NCBI RefSeq assembly: GCF_000787395.1
Contig: NZ_JRAA01000002.1
Span: forward strand, 828,556 to 892,555
Reading direction: 5' to 3'
DNA: 64,000 nt
Source of the DNA: Solemya velum gill symbiont
GTDB taxonomy: Bacteria > Pseudomonadota > Gammaproteobacteria > Chromatiales > Chromatiaceae
Under the pieces are notes generated by a model. It did no database searches. It had not been told where the DNA came from and saw only the letters and a list, made by a program, of their open reading frames with translations. The translations under genes and the position numbers were made by a program. Below are positions 10,449 through 20,951 of the stretch, piece by piece (within the stretch, counting starts at the first letter, position 1; each line of letters starts with the position of its first letter).

Positions 10449-11279
10449 ATGAATTTTGAACTCATCCGTGCACTGGAAACACTATTATTACCACCAAGCG
10501 GACTTATTACGCTTGGAATCATCGGTCTGCTCTTCGGTTTCACCCGGAGCGGCAGGCAACTTCTCGGTATCAGCATGTTACTGCTCTACCTTATGAGCAC
10601 AACCTATGTCTCGGCGTGGATGAACAGCCGACTCACGTACCAGTATCCTGCTGTAGATCCGGCCCTGTTGAAAAGTGAAAATGCACCCCAGGCACTGGTG
10701 GTCCTTGGCGGAGGTTATTATGGTGAATCTGTTGAGTATGGCAACACCGCAATCGGTCCTTTCTTTGCAGAACGAATTCGCTATGCCGCATGGTTGGCAA
10801 AACAGACTGAGCTGCCAATTATCGTCAGTAGTGGAAAAGCTGATGCACCGGCTGCAGTGCGTATTCTGAAAGAGGAATATGGGATTGAAAATGTCACGCA
10901 AGAAAGCAATAGCTGGACAACGGATGACAACGCACGCTACATCAATCAGTTAATAAAAGAAAAGGAGATAGGTAAAATCGGTGTCATTACGCATGCCTGG
11001 CATATGCCGCGCGCAATGTGGAGCCTCGAGTCACATAATATTGACGCTACCGCCCTGCCAATGGGCCTGCTGGCATCTATGCCGGCATTTGACGATTACA
11101 ATAGCTGGTTACCCTCCATGGCAGCCCTGGTACGCAGTCGAAATGTGATGCACGAGTTTTTCGGACTGATCTGGTATCAATTAAGAGGCATGGGAGAGAC
11201 ACTCGTTGATATCTTCAGCTTCAGTGCAGAGGATACGACTGCAGAGACAGACTGGCAGAACCCGATCAAACAGGATTGA
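10449..11279 (+). CDS. elyC: ElyC/SanA/YdcF (DUF218) envelope protein
   Basis: A 276-residue DUF218 protein with two N-terminal membrane segments and a conserved core (ALVVLGGGYYGE, IIVSSGKADAP, TTDDNARY, ITHAWHMPRA). E. coli ElyC has this architecture and affects lipid-carrier use and peptidoglycan synthesis. It follows lipA by nine bases and is the last gene of the plus-strand run. The symbol rests on architecture; the exact role is not certain. Confidence 0.8.
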   Translation: MNFELIRALETLLLPPSGLITLGIIGLLFGFTRSGRQLLGISMLLLYLMSTTYVSAWMNSRLTYQYPAVDPALLKSENAPQALVVLGGGYYGESVEYGNTAIGPFFAERIRYAAWLAKQTELPIIVSSGKADAPAAVRILKEEYGIENVTQESNSWTTDDNARYINQLIKEKEIGKIGVITHAWHMPRAMWSLESHNIDATALPMGLLASMPAFDDYNSWLPSMAALVRSRNVMHEFFGLIWYQLRGMGETLVDIFSFSAEDTTAETDWQNPIKQD

Positions 11280-11312
11280 AACTGCTTCTCCCTGTCTAAA
11301 TATCCAAACAAT

Positions 11313-11340
11313 AAAAAAGCCGGGCATTGCCCGGCTTTTT
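11313..11340. terminator. Bidirectional intrinsic terminator between elyC and rplQ
   Basis: The eight-base-pair stem AGCCGGGC / GCCCGGCT around a three-base loop has an A-run before it and a T-run after it. It can therefore end the plus-strand cell-wall/lipoate operon and the minus-strand ribosomal operon, which converge here. Confidence 0.92.
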
Positions 11341-11362
11341 CTGTTCAGTTTCTGAACAACTT

Positions 11363-11770
11363 TTATGCAGCAGCTTCTTCCGTAGATACCATATCGGTGT
11401 CGGCTTCAACAATGACACGGTCAACGAGTTCAACATAACACATTGGCGCCTTGTCACCTTCACGATAGCCAGCCTTGAGGATACGCAGGTAACCTCCAGG
11501 ACGATCCTGGTAACGTGGGCCCAGCTCGGCAAAAAGCTTTCCGACAGCTGCATCACTGCGCAGACGGCTGAAAGCGAGACGACGCTTGGAAACACTGTCA
11601 CTCTTGGCCAGGGTAATCAGTGGCTCAATAACGCGACGCAGCTCCTTGGCTTTCGGCAAGGTGGTTTTAATCAGCTCATGTTCGATCAGTGAGCATGTCA
11701 TGTTGCGGAACATCGCTTTGCGATGACTGCTGTTACGGTTTAACTTGCGACCGGATTTACGATGACGCAT
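11363..11770 (-). CDS. rplQ: 50S ribosomal protein L17
   Basis: L17 lines the outer rim of the peptide exit tunnel. The N-terminus [20 protein letters not shown] is diagnostic, and 135 residues is close to the usual length. It is the last gene of the alpha operon, directly after rpoA, and is followed by the terminator at 11313-11340. Confidence 0.97.
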   Translation of the reverse strand: MRHRKSGRKLNRNSSHRKAMFRNMTCSLIEHELIKTTLPKAKELRRVIEPLITLAKSDSVSKRRLAFSRLRSDAAVGKLFAELGPRYQDRPGGYLRILKAGYREGDKAPMCYVELVDRVIVEADTDMVSTEEAAA

Positions 11771-11831
11771 CTTCTTCTACCTAAATAACTTGAGGCCCGT
11801 CAGAGGACAGGCACTGGATAATATTTTACGA

Positions 11832-12827
11832 TCAGTTATTGATCACGTCTTCAAACTGCTCTGGCGGCCAGTTCTCGAGTTTCATACCGAGATTCAGACC
11901 ACGAGAAGCGAGGACATCCTTGATCTCGGTCAGAGATTTCTTGCCCAGGTTCGGGGTTTTCAGCAGCTCAACCTCGGTACGCTGTACCAGGTCACCGATA
12001 AACATAATGCTTTCGGCCTTGAGGCAGTTTGCTGAACGGACTGTCAACTCGAGATCGTCTACAGGGCTGAGCAGGATCGGAGCAAATTCTGGCTCTTTCT
12101 CTTTCTCTTCCTCTGCTTCTGCATTGATTGTTGCATCGAGCAGAACAAATGCAGAGAGCTGATCCTGCAGGATAGTCGCTGCACGGCGAATTGAATCTTC
12201 AGGATCAATTGTTCCGTCAGTGTCAAGATCGAGAATCAGCTTGTCGAGGTCAGTACGCTGCTCTACACGGGCCGCTTCAACAGAATAGGCAACACGACGA
12301 ATTGGTGCATATGTAGCATCAAGCTTGAGCCAGCCAATCTGTGTCTCGCTCTCGTCATACTCACGTGCCGTTGAAGGCTCGTAACCACGTCCACTCTGAA
12401 CCTTGAGCTTCATTTTCAGATCAGTATCACCGGTAATATTGGCAATAATGTGATCAGGATTCGCAATCTCGACATCATGATCGAGCTGGATATCTGCCGC
12501 CGTGACGACTGCCGGACCTTTTTTCTCAAGAGTCAGAACGGCTTCATTACGATTATGCAGAGTTACAGCAAGATTCTTCAGATTCAGCAGAATCTCTAGA
12601 ACATCTTCCTGAATACCATCAATACCTGAGTATTCATGCTCGACGCCTTCAATCGCAACACCGGTAATTGCACTACCCGGCATGGATGAAAGCAAAATGC
12701 GACGCAGGGCATTACCCAGCGTATGGCCAAAACCACGCTCGAGAGGCTCGAGTGTGACTTTCGCATGTGTATCTGTGACCGTATCGATCTTGACGATGCG
12801 AGGTTTCAGAAAATCATTAACCGACAT
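11832..12827 (-). CDS. rpoA: RNA polymerase alpha subunit
   Basis: Scaffold of RNA polymerase assembly and target of activators. It has 331 residues, with an N-terminal dimerisation domain ([26 protein letters not shown]), an acidic linker ([13 protein letters not shown]) and a C-terminal domain with helix-hairpin-helix ([20 protein letters not shown]). Genes rpsM-rpsK-rpsD-rpoA-rplQ have the standard alpha-operon order. Confidence 0.98.
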   Translation of the reverse strand: MSVNDFLKPRIVKIDTVTDTHAKVTLEPLERGFGHTLGNALRRILLSSMPGSAITGVAIEGVEHEYSGIDGIQEDVLEILLNLKNLAVTLHNRNEAVLTLEKKGPAVVTAADIQLDHDVEIANPDHIIANITGDTDLKMKLKVQSGRGYEPSTAREYDESETQIGWLKLDATYAPIRRVAYSVEAARVEQRTDLDKLILDLDTDGTIDPEDSIRRAATILQDQLSAFVLLDATINAEAEEEKEKEPEFAPILLSPVDDLELTVRSANCLKAESIMFIGDLVQRTEVELLKTPNLGKKSLTEIKDVLASRGLNLGMKLENWPPEQFEDVINN

Positions 12828-12848
12828 GTGCAGCCCTCAGCTAGTACT

Positions 12849-13469
12849 TTACTTGGAGTAGAGTTCGACGATCAGCTGTTCAGTAATCTCAGCTGGCAGA
12901 TCGACGCGATCAGGAGAGCGCTTGAATACACCTGACATACCCTTGGTATCGACTTCCATCCACTCTGGGAAACCATACTGCTCAGCAACCGCAATAGAGT
13001 TCTGAATGCGTACCTGGTTACGGGCTTTTTCACGAACAGTTACAACATCTTCAGGACTAACCTGGAATGAAGGAATGTTCACAAGCGCACCGTTAACCTC
13101 GATTGCCTTATGGCTGACGAGCTGGCGTGCTTCTGCGCGGGTTGCACCGAAGCCCATACGGTAGACAACATTGTCGAGACGACGCTCGAGAAGTTGCAGC
13201 AGGTTTTCACCTGTCGCACCCTTTGTAGAAGCTGCCTTCTTGTAGTAGTTACGGAACTGACGCTCCATAACACCATAGATGCGGCGAACTTTCTGCTTCT
13301 CGCGAAGCTGGAGACCATAATCAGACAGACGGCTGCGACGCTCGCCATGCTGACCGGGCACTTTTTCCATGTTGCACTTGGAGTCGAGCGCACGAACGCG
13401 GCTTTTGAGGCCAAGGTCAGTGCCTTCGCGACGACTAAGTTTACATTTTGGACCGATATATCTTGCCAT
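12849..13469 (-). CDS. rpsD: 30S ribosomal protein S4
   Basis: Primary 16S rRNA-binding protein that nucleates the small subunit. It has 206 residues, starting [19 protein letters not shown], and an S4 RNA-binding domain in the middle ([28 protein letters not shown]). In E. coli S4 is also the translational repressor of the alpha operon; no regulatory pseudoknot was confirmed here. Confidence 0.98.
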   Translation of the reverse strand: MARYIGPKCKLSRREGTDLGLKSRVRALDSKCNMEKVPGQHGERRSRLSDYGLQLREKQKVRRIYGVMERQFRNYYKKAASTKGATGENLLQLLERRLDNVVYRMGFGATRAEARQLVSHKAIEVNGALVNIPSFQVSPEDVVTVREKARNQVRIQNSIAVAEQYGFPEWMEVDTKGMSGVFKRSPDRVDLPAEITEQLIVELYSK

Positions 13470-13484
13470 GCTTGAATACCTGAA

Positions 13485-13871
13485 TTAAACGCGACGTTTT
13501 TTCGGAGGACGACAGCCGTTATGCGGGATCGGGGTAACGTCAGCAATGCTGGTTACCTTGAATCCCAGTGCATTCAATGCACGCACGGCTGATTCACGAC
13601 CTGGGCCTGGACCCTTGACATTAACGTCGATGGTCTTCATACCAAATTCTTTTGCTTTCTCACCACAACGCTCTGCTGCAACCTGTGCTGCAAAGGGTGT
13701 ACTTTTACGCGAGCCACGGAATCCTGATCCACCTGCTGTTGCCCAGCAGAGGACGTTACCCTGGCGGTCACTGATAGTAATAATGGTGTTATTGAACGAC
13801 GCGTGAACGTGTGCAATACCATCAGTTACTGTCTTTTTGACCTTCTTCTTTGTACGCGTCGGTTTTGCCAT
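13485..13871 (-). CDS. rpsK: 30S ribosomal protein S11
   Basis: Platform protein near the E-site mRNA path. It has 128 residues with the signatures [17 protein letters not shown] and the arginine-rich C-terminus [18 protein letters not shown]. It lies between rpsM and rpsD in the alpha operon. Confidence 0.98.
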   Translation of the reverse strand: MAKPTRTKKKVKKTVTDGIAHVHASFNNTIITISDRQGNVLCWATAGGSGFRGSRKSTPFAAQVAAERCGEKAKEFGMKTIDVNVKGPGPGRESAVRALNALGFKVTSIADVTPIPHNGCRPPKKRRV

Positions 13872-13894
13872 AATGCTTCCAACTCTCTAAGAGA

Positions 13895-14251
13895 TCATTT
13901 CTTGATCGGACGACGCGGGCCCTTACGGGTACGCGCATTGGTTTTAGTACGCTGACCGTGTACCGGCAGCCCACGACGATGACGGATACCACGGTTACAA
14001 CCGAGGTCCATCAAACGCTTGATGTTCATTGAAACTTCACGACGCAGATCGCCTTCAGTGGAGAACTTCGCCACTTCTGTACGCAGTCCTTCTACTTCTG
14101 CATCTGTCAGTTCCTGAATTTTTCTGTCTTCCGCAACTCCGGCTGCTGCACAAATCTGCGCTGCACGAGTGCGTCCAATACCGTAAATTGACGTAAGCGC
14201 AATTACAGTATGCTTTCTGTCTGGAATATTTACACCAGCAATACGGGCCAT
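13895..14251 (-). CDS. rpsM: 30S ribosomal protein S13
   Basis: S13 sits in the head of the 30S subunit and contacts the P-site tRNA. The start [14 protein letters not shown] at 14251 is chosen because AGGAG lies eight bases upstream and the length becomes the usual 118 residues; an in-frame extension to 14284 is not needed. The tail [18 protein letters not shown] is typical. First gene of the alpha operon. Confidence 0.98.
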   Translation of the reverse strand: MARIAGVNIPDRKHTVIALTSIYGIGRTRAAQICAAAGVAEDRKIQELTDAEVEGLRTEVAKFSTEGDLRREVSMNIKRLMDLGCNRGIRHRRGLPVHGQRTKTNARTRKGPRRPIKK

Positions 14252-14302
14252 TACATTAGCTCCTGATACAAACCTAGTTCGCACGATACGCGAAAACGCG
14301 TA

Positions 14303-14331
14303 ATCTTATCGCGACTCTTCATCAAAATCAA
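14303..14331 (-). promoter_or_regulatory. Sigma-70-like promoter of the alpha operon (rpsM)
   Basis: Reading the minus strand, TTGATT (14331-14326) is followed after exactly 17 bases by TAAGAT (14308-14303). It lies in the gap between rpmJ and rpsM. A small ACGCG-TTTT-CGCGT hairpin falls at about the expected transcript start. It would allow rpsM-rplQ to be expressed separately from the long upstream operon. Confidence 0.7.
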
Positions 14332-14340
14332 CCTCGGCTA

Positions 14341-14454
14341 TCAGCCTTGGCGTTGCTTGTGACGTGGATCCTTACAGATAACACGCACCACGCCGTTACG
14401 CTTAACAACCTTGCAGTTACGGCAAATTTTCTTAACGGAAGCTCTCACTTTCAT
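14341..14454 (-). CDS. rpmJ: 50S ribosomal protein L36
   Basis: A 37-residue zinc-ribbon ribosomal protein, starting [20 protein letters not shown] and ending HKQRQG. The metal ligands are the two cysteines of CRNC, the later cysteine in VICK and the histidine near the end, so this is the zinc-binding form. It lies between secY and rpsM, the standard place. Confidence 0.95.
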   Translation of the reverse strand: MKVRASVKKICRNCKVVKRNGVVRVICKDPRHKQRQG

Positions 14455-14480
14455 GATCGATTCTCTCTCTCTAAAACGAC

Positions 14481-15830
14481 TTAACGAAGACGACCAGCGC
14501 CGCCGTAACTCTTGAAATTAGCTTTCTTCATCAGGCCTTCATATTGATGCGACATCATATGAGCCTGTACCTGTGCCATGAAATCCATGACTACAACCAC
14601 GATAATCAACAGCGAAGTACCACCAAAGTAGAAAGGTACATTCAATCCAACAATCATGAACTCTGGCATTAGACAAACTGCAGTGATGTAGATTGCACCA
14701 GCCAGTGTCAGGCGGGACATTACACCATCGATATAATTTGCCGTCTGCTCACCTGGGCGAATGCCTGGAATAAAGGCACCTGATCGCTTCAGGTTGTCAG
14801 CAGTATCACGGGAATTGAAAACAATCGCCGTGTAAAAAAAGCAGAAAAATATAATTGCCAGTGCATAGAGTGCTGTATACACGGGCTCACCAGGCGCTAA
14901 TGTACCGGTGAAATCCTGCAGCCAGCGCATACTTTCGCCCTGGCCAAACCACTGCCCCAGTGTTGCAGGGAAGAGGATAATACTTGATGCGAAAATGGGT
15001 GGAATTACACCAGCCATATTCAGCTTCAGAGGCAAGTGACTGCTCTGGGCAGCGAACATCTTGCGGCCTTGCTGGCGCTTCGCATAGTTAACTGTAATAC
15101 GGCGCTGGCCACGCTCGACGAAAACGACGAAAGCTGTGACTGCTATTGCCATGACGAGTATGAAGAGCACCATAAGTGCATTCATCTCACCTGTACGAAC
15201 CAGTTCAAGAGTACCGCCAATTGCAGAAGGCAATCCTGCAACGATACCGGCAAAGATCAGGATCGAGATACCGTTTCCGAGACCACGTTCGGTGATCTGC
15301 TCACCAAGCCACATCAGGAACATGGTTCCGGTGACCAGTGCAACTGACGCTATCAGTACGAAGCCCCAGCCCTGGTTGACAACCACGTCCATACCGCCCG
15401 CCTGCTGGCCTCTTAGTGCCATGGCGATACCAACCGACTGAAAAGTCGCCAGTACCACGGTTCCGTAACGGGTGTACTGTGTAATCTTCCGCTGGCCTGC
15501 CTCGCCCTCTTTCTTGATCTGCTGCAGTGCCGGTACTGTAGCTGACATCAGCTGCATAATGATCGAAGCAGAGATGTAAGGCATGATGCCCAGTGCAAAC
15601 AGACTGGCACGTTCGAGTGCGCCACCGGAGAACATGTTAAACATATCCAGGATGGTGCCCGACTGCGAGTTAAACAGTGCAGCCAGGGCTGCCGGATTGA
15701 CGCCGGGAACCGGTACAAATGTTCCGATCCTGTAGACGATCAATGCACCGATCATGAAGAAGATACGCTGACGCAATTCAGTCAGTTTACCAAGATCTCC
15801 AAGTCCGCCTGTCAGCTGTGGGTTTGCCAT
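14481..15830 (-). CDS. secY: Protein translocase subunit SecY
   Basis: Channel-forming subunit of SecYEG with ten membrane helices in 449 residues. Typical stretches are the N-terminal [27 protein letters not shown] region, the plug region [13 protein letters not shown] and the C-terminal [21 protein letters not shown]. It follows rplO in the spc operon. Confidence 0.98.
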   Translation of the reverse strand: MANPQLTGGLGDLGKLTELRQRIFFMIGALIVYRIGTFVPVPGVNPAALAALFNSQSGTILDMFNMFSGGALERASLFALGIMPYISASIIMQLMSATVPALQQIKKEGEAGQRKITQYTRYGTVVLATFQSVGIAMALRGQQAGGMDVVVNQGWGFVLIASVALVTGTMFLMWLGEQITERGLGNGISILIFAGIVAGLPSAIGGTLELVRTGEMNALMVLFILVMAIAVTAFVVFVERGQRRITVNYAKRQQGRKMFAAQSSHLPLKLNMAGVIPPIFASSIILFPATLGQWFGQGESMRWLQDFTGTLAPGEPVYTALYALAIIFFCFFYTAIVFNSRDTADNLKRSGAFIPGIRPGEQTANYIDGVMSRLTLAGAIYITAVCLMPEFMIVGLNVPFYFGGTSLLIIVVVVMDFMAQVQAHMMSHQYEGLMKKANFKSYGGAGRLR

Positions 15831-15837
15831 TGCTCAG

Positions 15838-16272
15838 TTATGCCTCGACTTTTCCGCCAGCTTTCTCAATTGCTTCACGTGCACCCTTGGTTGCACCGAT
15901 GCCCTGAAGCGTAACAGCCTTGCTGATTTCGCCAGACAGGATCACCTTTGCGCGCTTCATGCTGTGCGGCAGGATATCTGCCTCGTAGAGCGCTTTCATA
16001 TCAACTACGTCAGCTTCAACCTTGGCAATTTCCGACAGGGTCAGTTCAGCAGTGATTTTCGCTTTACGAGATTTGAAACCTACTTTTGGCAGGCGACGCT
16101 GCAGCGGCATCTGGCCGCCTTCAAAACCGATCTTGCTGAAACCACCAGAACGTGATTTCTGACCCTTGTGGCCACGACCACAGGTCTTTCCAACACCGCT
16201 TCCGATTCCGCGACCGACACGCTTGCGGTCCTTGCGGCTACCCTCTGCAGGGCTCAATGTATTCAGACGCAT
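15838..16272 (-). CDS. rplO: 50S ribosomal protein L15
   Basis: Late-assembly 23S-binding protein of 144 residues. The glycine- and arginine-rich N-terminus ([26 protein letters not shown]) and the conserved [17 protein letters not shown] are diagnostic. It lies between rpmD and secY. Confidence 0.97.
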   Translation of the reverse strand: MRLNTLSPAEGSRKDRKRVGRGIGSGVGKTCGRGHKGQKSRSGGFSKIGFEGGQMPLQRRLPKVGFKSRKAKITAELTLSEIAKVEADVVDMKALYEADILPHSMKRAKVILSGEISKAVTLQGIGATKGAREAIEKAGGKVEA

Positions 16273-16273
16273 C

Positions 16274-16462
16274 TCAGGCCTCCTCTACTCTAACCATGTA
16301 ATACACTTTGTTAGCCATGCCACGAGTGGATGGAGTGTCTTCAACCTCTACGGTCTGATGCATACGACGCAGACCAAGTCCACGTACACAAGCCTGGTGC
16401 GCCTTGATGCGACCTGACATGCTGCGCGTCAGAGTAACTTTCATCATCTTTTTGTCAGACAT
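16274..16462 (-). CDS. rpmD: 50S ribosomal protein L30
   Basis: Small 62-residue ribosomal protein with the L30 pattern ([20 protein letters not shown], then [20 protein letters not shown]). It begins five bases after the rpsE stop, the conserved rpsE-rpmD-rplO order. Confidence 0.95.
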   Translation of the reverse strand: MSDKKMMKVTLTRSMSGRIKAHQACVRGLGLRRMHQTVEVEDTPSTRGMANKVYYMVRVEEA

Positions 16463-16467
16463 GGTAT

Positions 16468-16977
16468 TTACCCCAGAATTTCTTCAACGGTCTTGCCACG
16501 CTTGGCAGCAACCATTTCAGCATCGTTCATATTAACCAGGCCGTTCATGGTGGCGCGAATAACATTGATCGGGTTATTCGTTCCGACACACTTGGCGAGT
16601 ACGTTATGTACACCAACCGCCTCAAATACGGCACGCATTGCACCGCCGGCGATGATACCTGTACCTTCTGATGCAGGCTTCATGAAGACATTCGCTGCAC
16701 CATGGTAACCATTCATCGGATACTGAAGAGTGCCACCGTTGAGCTTCACATCTTTCATATTGCGACGTGCATTTTCCATCGCTTTCTGAATTGCAACCGG
16801 AACCTCGCGAGCCTTGCCCTGGCCGAAACCAACGCGCCCTTTTCCGTCACCTACGACAGTGATTGCTGCGAAACCGAAAATACGTCCACCTTTTACGGTC
16901 TTGGCTACACGGTTAACAGCAACCAGCTTTTCAATCAGCTCTTCGTTCTCAGCCTGCTGCGCTTTATAATTTGCCAT
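16468..16977 (-). CDS. rpsE: 30S ribosomal protein S5
   Basis: S5 has 169 residues and is involved in decoding fidelity and mRNA unwinding. The N-terminal double-stranded RNA-binding domain ([23 protein letters not shown]) and the C-terminal domain with [18 protein letters not shown] and [20 protein letters not shown] are intact. Confidence 0.98.
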   Translation of the reverse strand: MANYKAQQAENEELIEKLVAVNRVAKTVKGGRIFGFAAITVVGDGKGRVGFGQGKAREVPVAIQKAMENARRNMKDVKLNGGTLQYPMNGYHGAANVFMKPASEGTGIIAGGAMRAVFEAVGVHNVLAKCVGTNNPINVIRATMNGLVNMNDAEMVAAKRGKTVEEILG

Positions 16978-16988
16978 TGCTGTTCTCC

Positions 16989-17345
16989 CTAGAAATCCAG
17001 TCCGCTTTCACGTGCGGCATCAGCCAGCGCCTTGACGCGGCCATGGTATTTGAAACCGGCACGGTCAAATGCAACTGTTTCAACACCTGCGCTTTTTGCA
17101 CGTTCAGCAATTGTTTTACCGACGCTCGCTGCTGCTGCAACATTACCGGTACTGCCTTCGATCGAATCGCGGAGTGCTTTCTCTGTAGTAGAAGCGGCTG
17201 CAACGACTTCGGAACCGTTTGCTGCAATAACCTGCGCGTAAATATGACGCGGCGTGCGGAAAATAGTCAGGCGCGGCTTGTTGAGCTCGCGGATTTTCGC
17301 ACGGGTCTTGCGTGAACGGCGTATTCTGCTTAATTTCTTGTCCAT
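16989..17345 (-). CDS. rplR: 50S ribosomal protein L18
   Basis: 5S rRNA-binding protein of 118 residues, starting [20 protein letters not shown] and ending [16 protein letters not shown] as in the family. Lies between rplF and rpsE. Confidence 0.97.
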   Translation of the reverse strand: MDKKLSRIRRSRKTRAKIRELNKPRLTIFRTPRHIYAQVIAANGSEVVAAASTTEKALRDSIEGSTGNVAAAASVGKTIAERAKSAGVETVAFDRAGFKYHGRVKALADAARESGLDF

Positions 17346-17356
17346 TATCTCGCCCC

Positions 17357-17886
17357 TTACTTCTTCTTGGCTTCTTTACGCATGACATACTCGTCTGCGT
17401 AGCGAACACCCTTACCCTTGTACGGCTCTGGTGGACGATAGGCGCGAATTTCTGCGGCTACCTGGCCAACCTTCTGCTTGTCACTACCTGAGACAACAAT
17501 CTCGGTCTGTGACGGCGTTTCAATGGTAATGCCTTCTGGAACCGGGTAATCAACCGGGTGAGAAAAACCGAGGTTGAGGTTCAGAACCTTGCCCTTGGCT
17601 TGCGCACGATAACCGACACCAATCAGGGTCAGTTTTTTCTGGAAACCGGTAGTACAACCGACAACCATATTATTAATCAGAGCGCGGGTCGTACCAGCAT
17701 GAGCCCATGAAGATTTGCTTTCATCGACGATCGAAACACGAATTTCGCCATCTTCAAGCACAACCCTTACATCGGGATGCACAGTCCAGGTTGACTGACC
17801 TTTACCACCTTTAACAGTGACATTCTGGCCATCGATTTTGACATCGCGCCAGAGAGAGCGATCGGTGCTTTTGCAACACGTGACAT
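17357..17886 (-). pseudogene. rplF: 50S ribosomal protein L6 with an apparent frameshift near the start
   Basis: From about residue 15 onward the protein matches L6 over its whole length, ending [16 protein letters not shown] and KEAKKK. The correct start ATG (17886) after a GGGAGCC ribosome-binding site reads [11 protein letters not shown], the exact L6 N-terminus, but in a different frame. The join is near 17846-17856 (minus-strand CGCTCTCTCTGGCGCGATGTC), where at least one base is missing compared with the expected IAL-x-GVDVKIDG. L6 is essential in most bacteria, so a sequencing or assembly error in the CT repeat is the simplest explanation. The upstream in-frame extension in the second frame is an artefact. 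Confidence 0.85.
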
Positions 17887-17897
17887 GGTTGGCTCCC

Positions 17898-18293
17898 TTA
17901 TGCGACGTAGGCAACGACTTCGCCACCGTGTCCGGCCTTACGGGCTGAACGGTCACTCATGATGCCTTTGGATGTGGAAATAATTGCAACACCGAGTCCG
18001 CCACGGACAGAAGGCAGCTCATCTTTATTCTTGTAGATGCGCAAACCGGGACGGCTGATACGTTGCAGGAGATCAATAACAGGCGCGCCCTGGAAGTACT
18101 TGAGCTCAATGGTCAGCTCGGGCTTACCGCCGTTATCGGAAATATTTGAATCAGAGACATAGCCTTCGTCTTTAAGAAGCGTAGCAATTGACGACTTCAG
18201 CTTTGAAGCAGGCATAGTCACAGAGCCTTTCTGGCGCTCTTGTGCGTTGCGAATGCGTGTAAGCATATCCGCAACCGGATCTGACATACTCAT
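17898..18293 (-). CDS. rpsH: 30S ribosomal protein S8
   Basis: 16S rRNA-binding protein of 131 residues, starting [18 protein letters not shown] and ending [16 protein letters not shown], with the signature [14 protein letters not shown]. In E. coli S8 represses the spc operon. Here an extra promoter and hairpin lie directly upstream (18353-18422), so rpsH and later genes may have an additional transcript. Confidence 0.98.
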   Translation of the reverse strand: MSMSDPVADMLTRIRNAQERQKGSVTMPASKLKSSIATLLKDEGYVSDSNISDNGGKPELTIELKYFQGAPVIDLLQRISRPGLRIYKNKDELPSVRGGLGVAIISTSKGIMSDRSARKAGHGGEVVAYVA

Positions 18294-18352
18294 ATGTATT
18301 CCTCTTCGGTCAGGCCGTCTTCACGACGCGATACCATAAAATCAATAAACGA

Positions 18353-18386
18353 CTCCCGGAACCTGTTTAGAGGTTCCTTTTGGGAG
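18353..18386 (-). other. Two-part hairpin at the predicted 5' end of the rpsH transcript
   Basis: On the minus strand CTCCC pairs with GGGAG, enclosing GGAACCT / AGGTTCC with a six-base loop and an AAAA bulge on one side. The outer stem begins about seven bases after the promoter -10 box, so the RNA would start almost immediately with the hairpin. This could stabilise the message or bind a regulator. No T-tract follows, so termination is unlikely. Confidence 0.6.
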
Positions 18387-18392
18387 CCGCGC

Positions 18393-18422
18393 ATTATACA
18401 GAGTTATAACCCCCGACTGCAA
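18393..18422 (-). promoter_or_regulatory. Internal sigma-70-like promoter between rpsN and rpsH
   Basis: The minus strand reads TTGCAG (18422-18417), 18 bases, then a perfect TATAAT (18398-18393). It lies in the unusually wide (149 bp) rpsN-rpsH gap; neighbouring genes in this operon are usually 0-20 bp apart. Confidence 0.7.
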
Positions 18423-18442
18423 GTGGGAGTTAACACATTTTT

Positions 18443-18748
18443 TTACCAGCTGGCTTTTTTCAAACCTGGTACGTCACCGCGCATTGTTGCTTCGCGCAGC
18501 TTGTTGCGGCACAGGCCGAACTTGCGGTAAACACCGTGTGGACGTCCAGTGATGCGGCAGCGACGTTGCTGACGTGCCGGGCTTGCATCGCGTGGCAGCT
18601 TCTGCAGCTTCAGTACTGCCTCGTCAACTTCCTCGAAACTACTTTCAGGGTTGTTGATGATCGCTTTCAGTGCGGCACGCTTTGCGGCAAATTTTGCGAC
18701 TGTTTTCGCCCGCTTTGCTTCACGGGCAATCATGCTTTTCTTAGCCAT
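18443..18748 (-). CDS. rpsN: 30S ribosomal protein S14
   Basis: The 101-residue, zinc-free form of S14: the CxxC pairs of the short zinc form are missing, while [20 protein letters not shown] and the ending PGLKKASW are typical. Lies between rplE and rpsH. Confidence 0.97.
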   Translation of the reverse strand: MAKKSMIAREAKRAKTVAKFAAKRAALKAIINNPESSFEEVDEAVLKLQKLPRDASPARQQRRCRITGRPHGVYRKFGLCRNKLREATMRGDVPGLKKASW

Positions 18749-18763
18749 AAATCTCTATTCCAC

Positions 18764-19300
18764 TTACTTGAATGGGAAGTTGAATGCTTCGAGAAGCGCG
18801 CGCCCCTCTTCGTCATTCTTCGCAGTCGTGGTGATAGTGATATCCATTCCGCGAATTGCATCGACTTTATCGAAATCAATTTCAGGGAAGATGATCTGCT
18901 CACGTACACCCATGGAGTAGTTTCCACGACCGTCAAATGATTTACCGTTGAGTCCGCGGAAATCGCGAATTCGCGGCGTTGCGATATTGATCAGGCGGTC
19001 AAGGAACTCATACATACGCTCACTGCGCAGTGTGACCTTACAACCAATTGGCCAACCTTCACGAACCTTGAAACCAGCAACTGATTTACGTGCCAGGGTC
19101 ACGACTGCCTGCTGACCGGCGATTTTCTCCATGTCTGCCTTGGCATTCTGGAGGATCTTCTTGTCGCCAAGCGCTTCACCAACACCCATATTGAGTGTGA
19201 TTTTCTCGATACGCGGAACCGCCATGACACTGCTGTACTGGAATTTCTCCATCAGCTGTGGAACGACTGCTTCGCGATAATGATTTTTTAACCTTGCCAT
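18764..19300 (-). CDS. rplE: 50S ribosomal protein L5
   Basis: 5S rRNA-binding protein of the central protuberance, 178 residues. Starts [20 protein letters not shown], contains [19 protein letters not shown], and has the conserved C-terminal [20 protein letters not shown]. Standard place between rplX and rpsN. Confidence 0.98.
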   Translation of the reverse strand: MARLKNHYREAVVPQLMEKFQYSSVMAVPRIEKITLNMGVGEALGDKKILQNAKADMEKIAGQQAVVTLARKSVAGFKVREGWPIGCKVTLRSERMYEFLDRLINIATPRIRDFRGLNGKSFDGRGNYSMGVREQIIFPEIDFDKVDAIRGMDITITTTAKNDEEGRALLEAFNFPFK

Positions 19301-19312
19301 CTCTAAATCACC

Positions 19313-19636
19313 TTAAACGTCGACGACTTCGCCATTTGATTTGAAGTATCGAACCTTGCGACCATCTTCAAGTGACTTGATACCTACTCGGTCCGCCTTG
19401 TCGGTGACCGGATTGTAGAGACCAAGGTTTGAAAGATCGATTGGCATCTCTTTATCGACGATGCCGCCTGTTTCACCCTTGTTGGGGTTCGGCTTCACAT
19501 GTTTCTTTGCGATGTTGATGTTCTCAACAGTGGCACGTCCATCCTCACCAACAGTAAGAACTGTGCCACGCTTGCCCTTGTCCTTGCCAGCAAGAACAAC
19601 AACATCATCACCTTTACGAATTTTACTTATTGCCAT
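19313..19636 (-). CDS. rplX: 50S ribosomal protein L24
   Basis: Early-assembly initiator protein of 107 residues with the KOW motif near the N-terminus ([19 protein letters not shown]). Lies between rplN and rplE. Confidence 0.97.
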   Translation of the reverse strand: MAISKIRKGDDVVVLAGKDKGKRGTVLTVGEDGRATVENINIAKKHVKPNPNKGETGGIVDKEMPIDLSNLGLYNPVTDKADRVGIKSLEDGRKVRYFKSNGEVVDV

Positions 19637-19646
19637 GACTGCGACC

Positions 19647-20015
19647 TCAAAGCACTTCTGGTGCGAGCGAGATTATTTTCATAAATCGCTCACTACGTAG
19701 TTCACGTGTAACCGGGCCGAAAATACGGGTTCCGATCGGCTGCAGGTTCGCGTTCAGCAGCACTGCTGCATTGCCATCAAAACGGATCAGAGAACCGTCC
19801 GGACGACGCACACCTTTACGGGTACGAACAACGACAGCGTTGTACACGTCACCTTTTTTGACCTTTCCACGCGGAATCGCATCCTTGATACTGACCTTGA
19901 TGACATCACCAATTGCAGCGTAACGGCGGTGCGAACCACCCAGTACCTTGATGCACTGAACACGTTTTGCACCGCTATTGTCGGCGACGGTCAGCATTGT
20001 TTGCATCTGAATCAT
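19647..20015 (-). CDS. rplN: 50S ribosomal protein L14
   Basis: 122-residue protein at the subunit interface, starting [20 protein letters not shown] and ending [13 protein letters not shown]. As in E. coli it is the first gene of the spc block, 53 bases after rpsQ. No clear separate promoter was identified in that gap. Confidence 0.98.
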   Translation of the reverse strand: MIQMQTMLTVADNSGAKRVQCIKVLGGSHRRYAAIGDVIKVSIKDAIPRGKVKKGDVYNAVVVRTRKGVRRPDGSLIRFDGNAAVLLNANLQPIGTRIFGPVTRELRSERFMKIISLAPEVL

Positions 20016-20068
20016 CTGTTTGCTCCAGGCAAATAATTCTTGTTTCTATCGAAAATGGCTGGCCGCGA

Positions 20069-20338
20069 CTAGACGCGTGCAGGCCTTTCGATAATCTCTA
20101 CCAACTGCCAGCGCTTGCTCTTCGAAAGCGGGCGGCACTGTTCAACCATAACTACATCTCCGGTGCGACACTCATTGTTCGCATCGTGTGCATGCACCTT
20201 GGTTGAACGACGAACGTACTTGCCGTACAGCGGGTGCTTGACCTTTCGCTCGACAACTACAGTGATGGACTTATCCATCTTGTTACTGACAACCCGGCCC
20301 GTCAGGGTACGGTTTGAAACTGTCTGTTCTTCACTCAT
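20069..20338 (-). CDS. rpsQ: 30S ribosomal protein S17
   Basis: 16S rRNA-binding OB-fold protein of 89 residues, with [20 protein letters not shown] and the basic stretch [12 protein letters not shown]. Last gene of the S10 block; it overlaps rpmC by four bases. Confidence 0.97.
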   Translation of the reverse strand: MSEEQTVSNRTLTGRVVSNKMDKSITVVVERKVKHPLYGKYVRRSTKVHAHDANNECRTGDVVMVEQCRPLSKSKRWQLVEIIERPARV

Positions 20339-20535
20339 GATGCGTCACCTGACTGCATTTCGTTCAACACGGTTTTGACGCGTGCAATATTCTTGCGCAC
20401 TTCACCCATCATGTGAGGACGTGCAAGCTGACCTGTGCCCTGCTGCATACGCAGGTTGAACTGCTCTTTGAGCAATTCCTGCAGTGTCTCTTCCAGTTCT
20501 GACGGAGTCTTGCTCCGAAGTTCGTTCGCATTCAT
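20335..20535 (-). CDS. rpmC: 50S ribosomal protein L29
   Basis: Helical 66-residue protein near the tunnel exit, with the L29 patterns [20 protein letters not shown] and [13 protein letters not shown]. It overlaps both rplP and rpsQ, indicating translational coupling. Confidence 0.97.
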   Translation of the reverse strand: MNANELRSKTPSELEETLQELLKEQFNLRMQQGTGQLARPHMMGEVRKNIARVKTVLNEMQSGDAS

Positions 20536-20948
20536 CAGAGGATCGTCCGCTTGGTGAAGGATGTCGCTATCGGAAGCTTTGCAGCTGCGAGCTTGAATGC
20601 CTCGCGTGCCAGTTCCTCGGTAACACCTTCAATTTCATACAACATGCGTCCTGGCTGGATCTGGGCAACCCAATACTCTACGTTACCCTTACCTTTACCC
20701 ATACGCACTTCAAGAGGCTTTTTGGTGATCGGCTTATCCGGGAATACACGGATATACAGCTTACCGCCACGCTTTACTGTACGAGTAATCGTACGACGCG
20801 CTGCCTCGATCTGTCGTGACGTGATACGGCCACGGCCAGTTGCCTTGAGTCCGTACTCGCCAAAGCTGACTTTAGAGCCTGACTGGGCGAGACCACGGTT
20901 ACGGCCTTTCTGGACTTTACGGAATTTTGTACGTTTTGGTTGTAGCAT
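20535..20948 (-). CDS. rplP: 50S ribosomal protein L16
   Basis: 137-residue protein organising the A-site region. Starts [19 protein letters not shown] and contains [17 protein letters not shown] and [19 protein letters not shown]. Lies between rpsC and rpmC. Confidence 0.98.
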   Translation of the reverse strand: MLQPKRTKFRKVQKGRNRGLAQSGSKVSFGEYGLKATGRGRITSRQIEAARRTITRTVKRGGKLYIRVFPDKPITKKPLEVRMGKGKGNVEYWVAQIQPGRMLYEIEGVTEELAREAFKLAAAKLPIATSFTKRTIL

Positions 20949-20951
20949 GAC

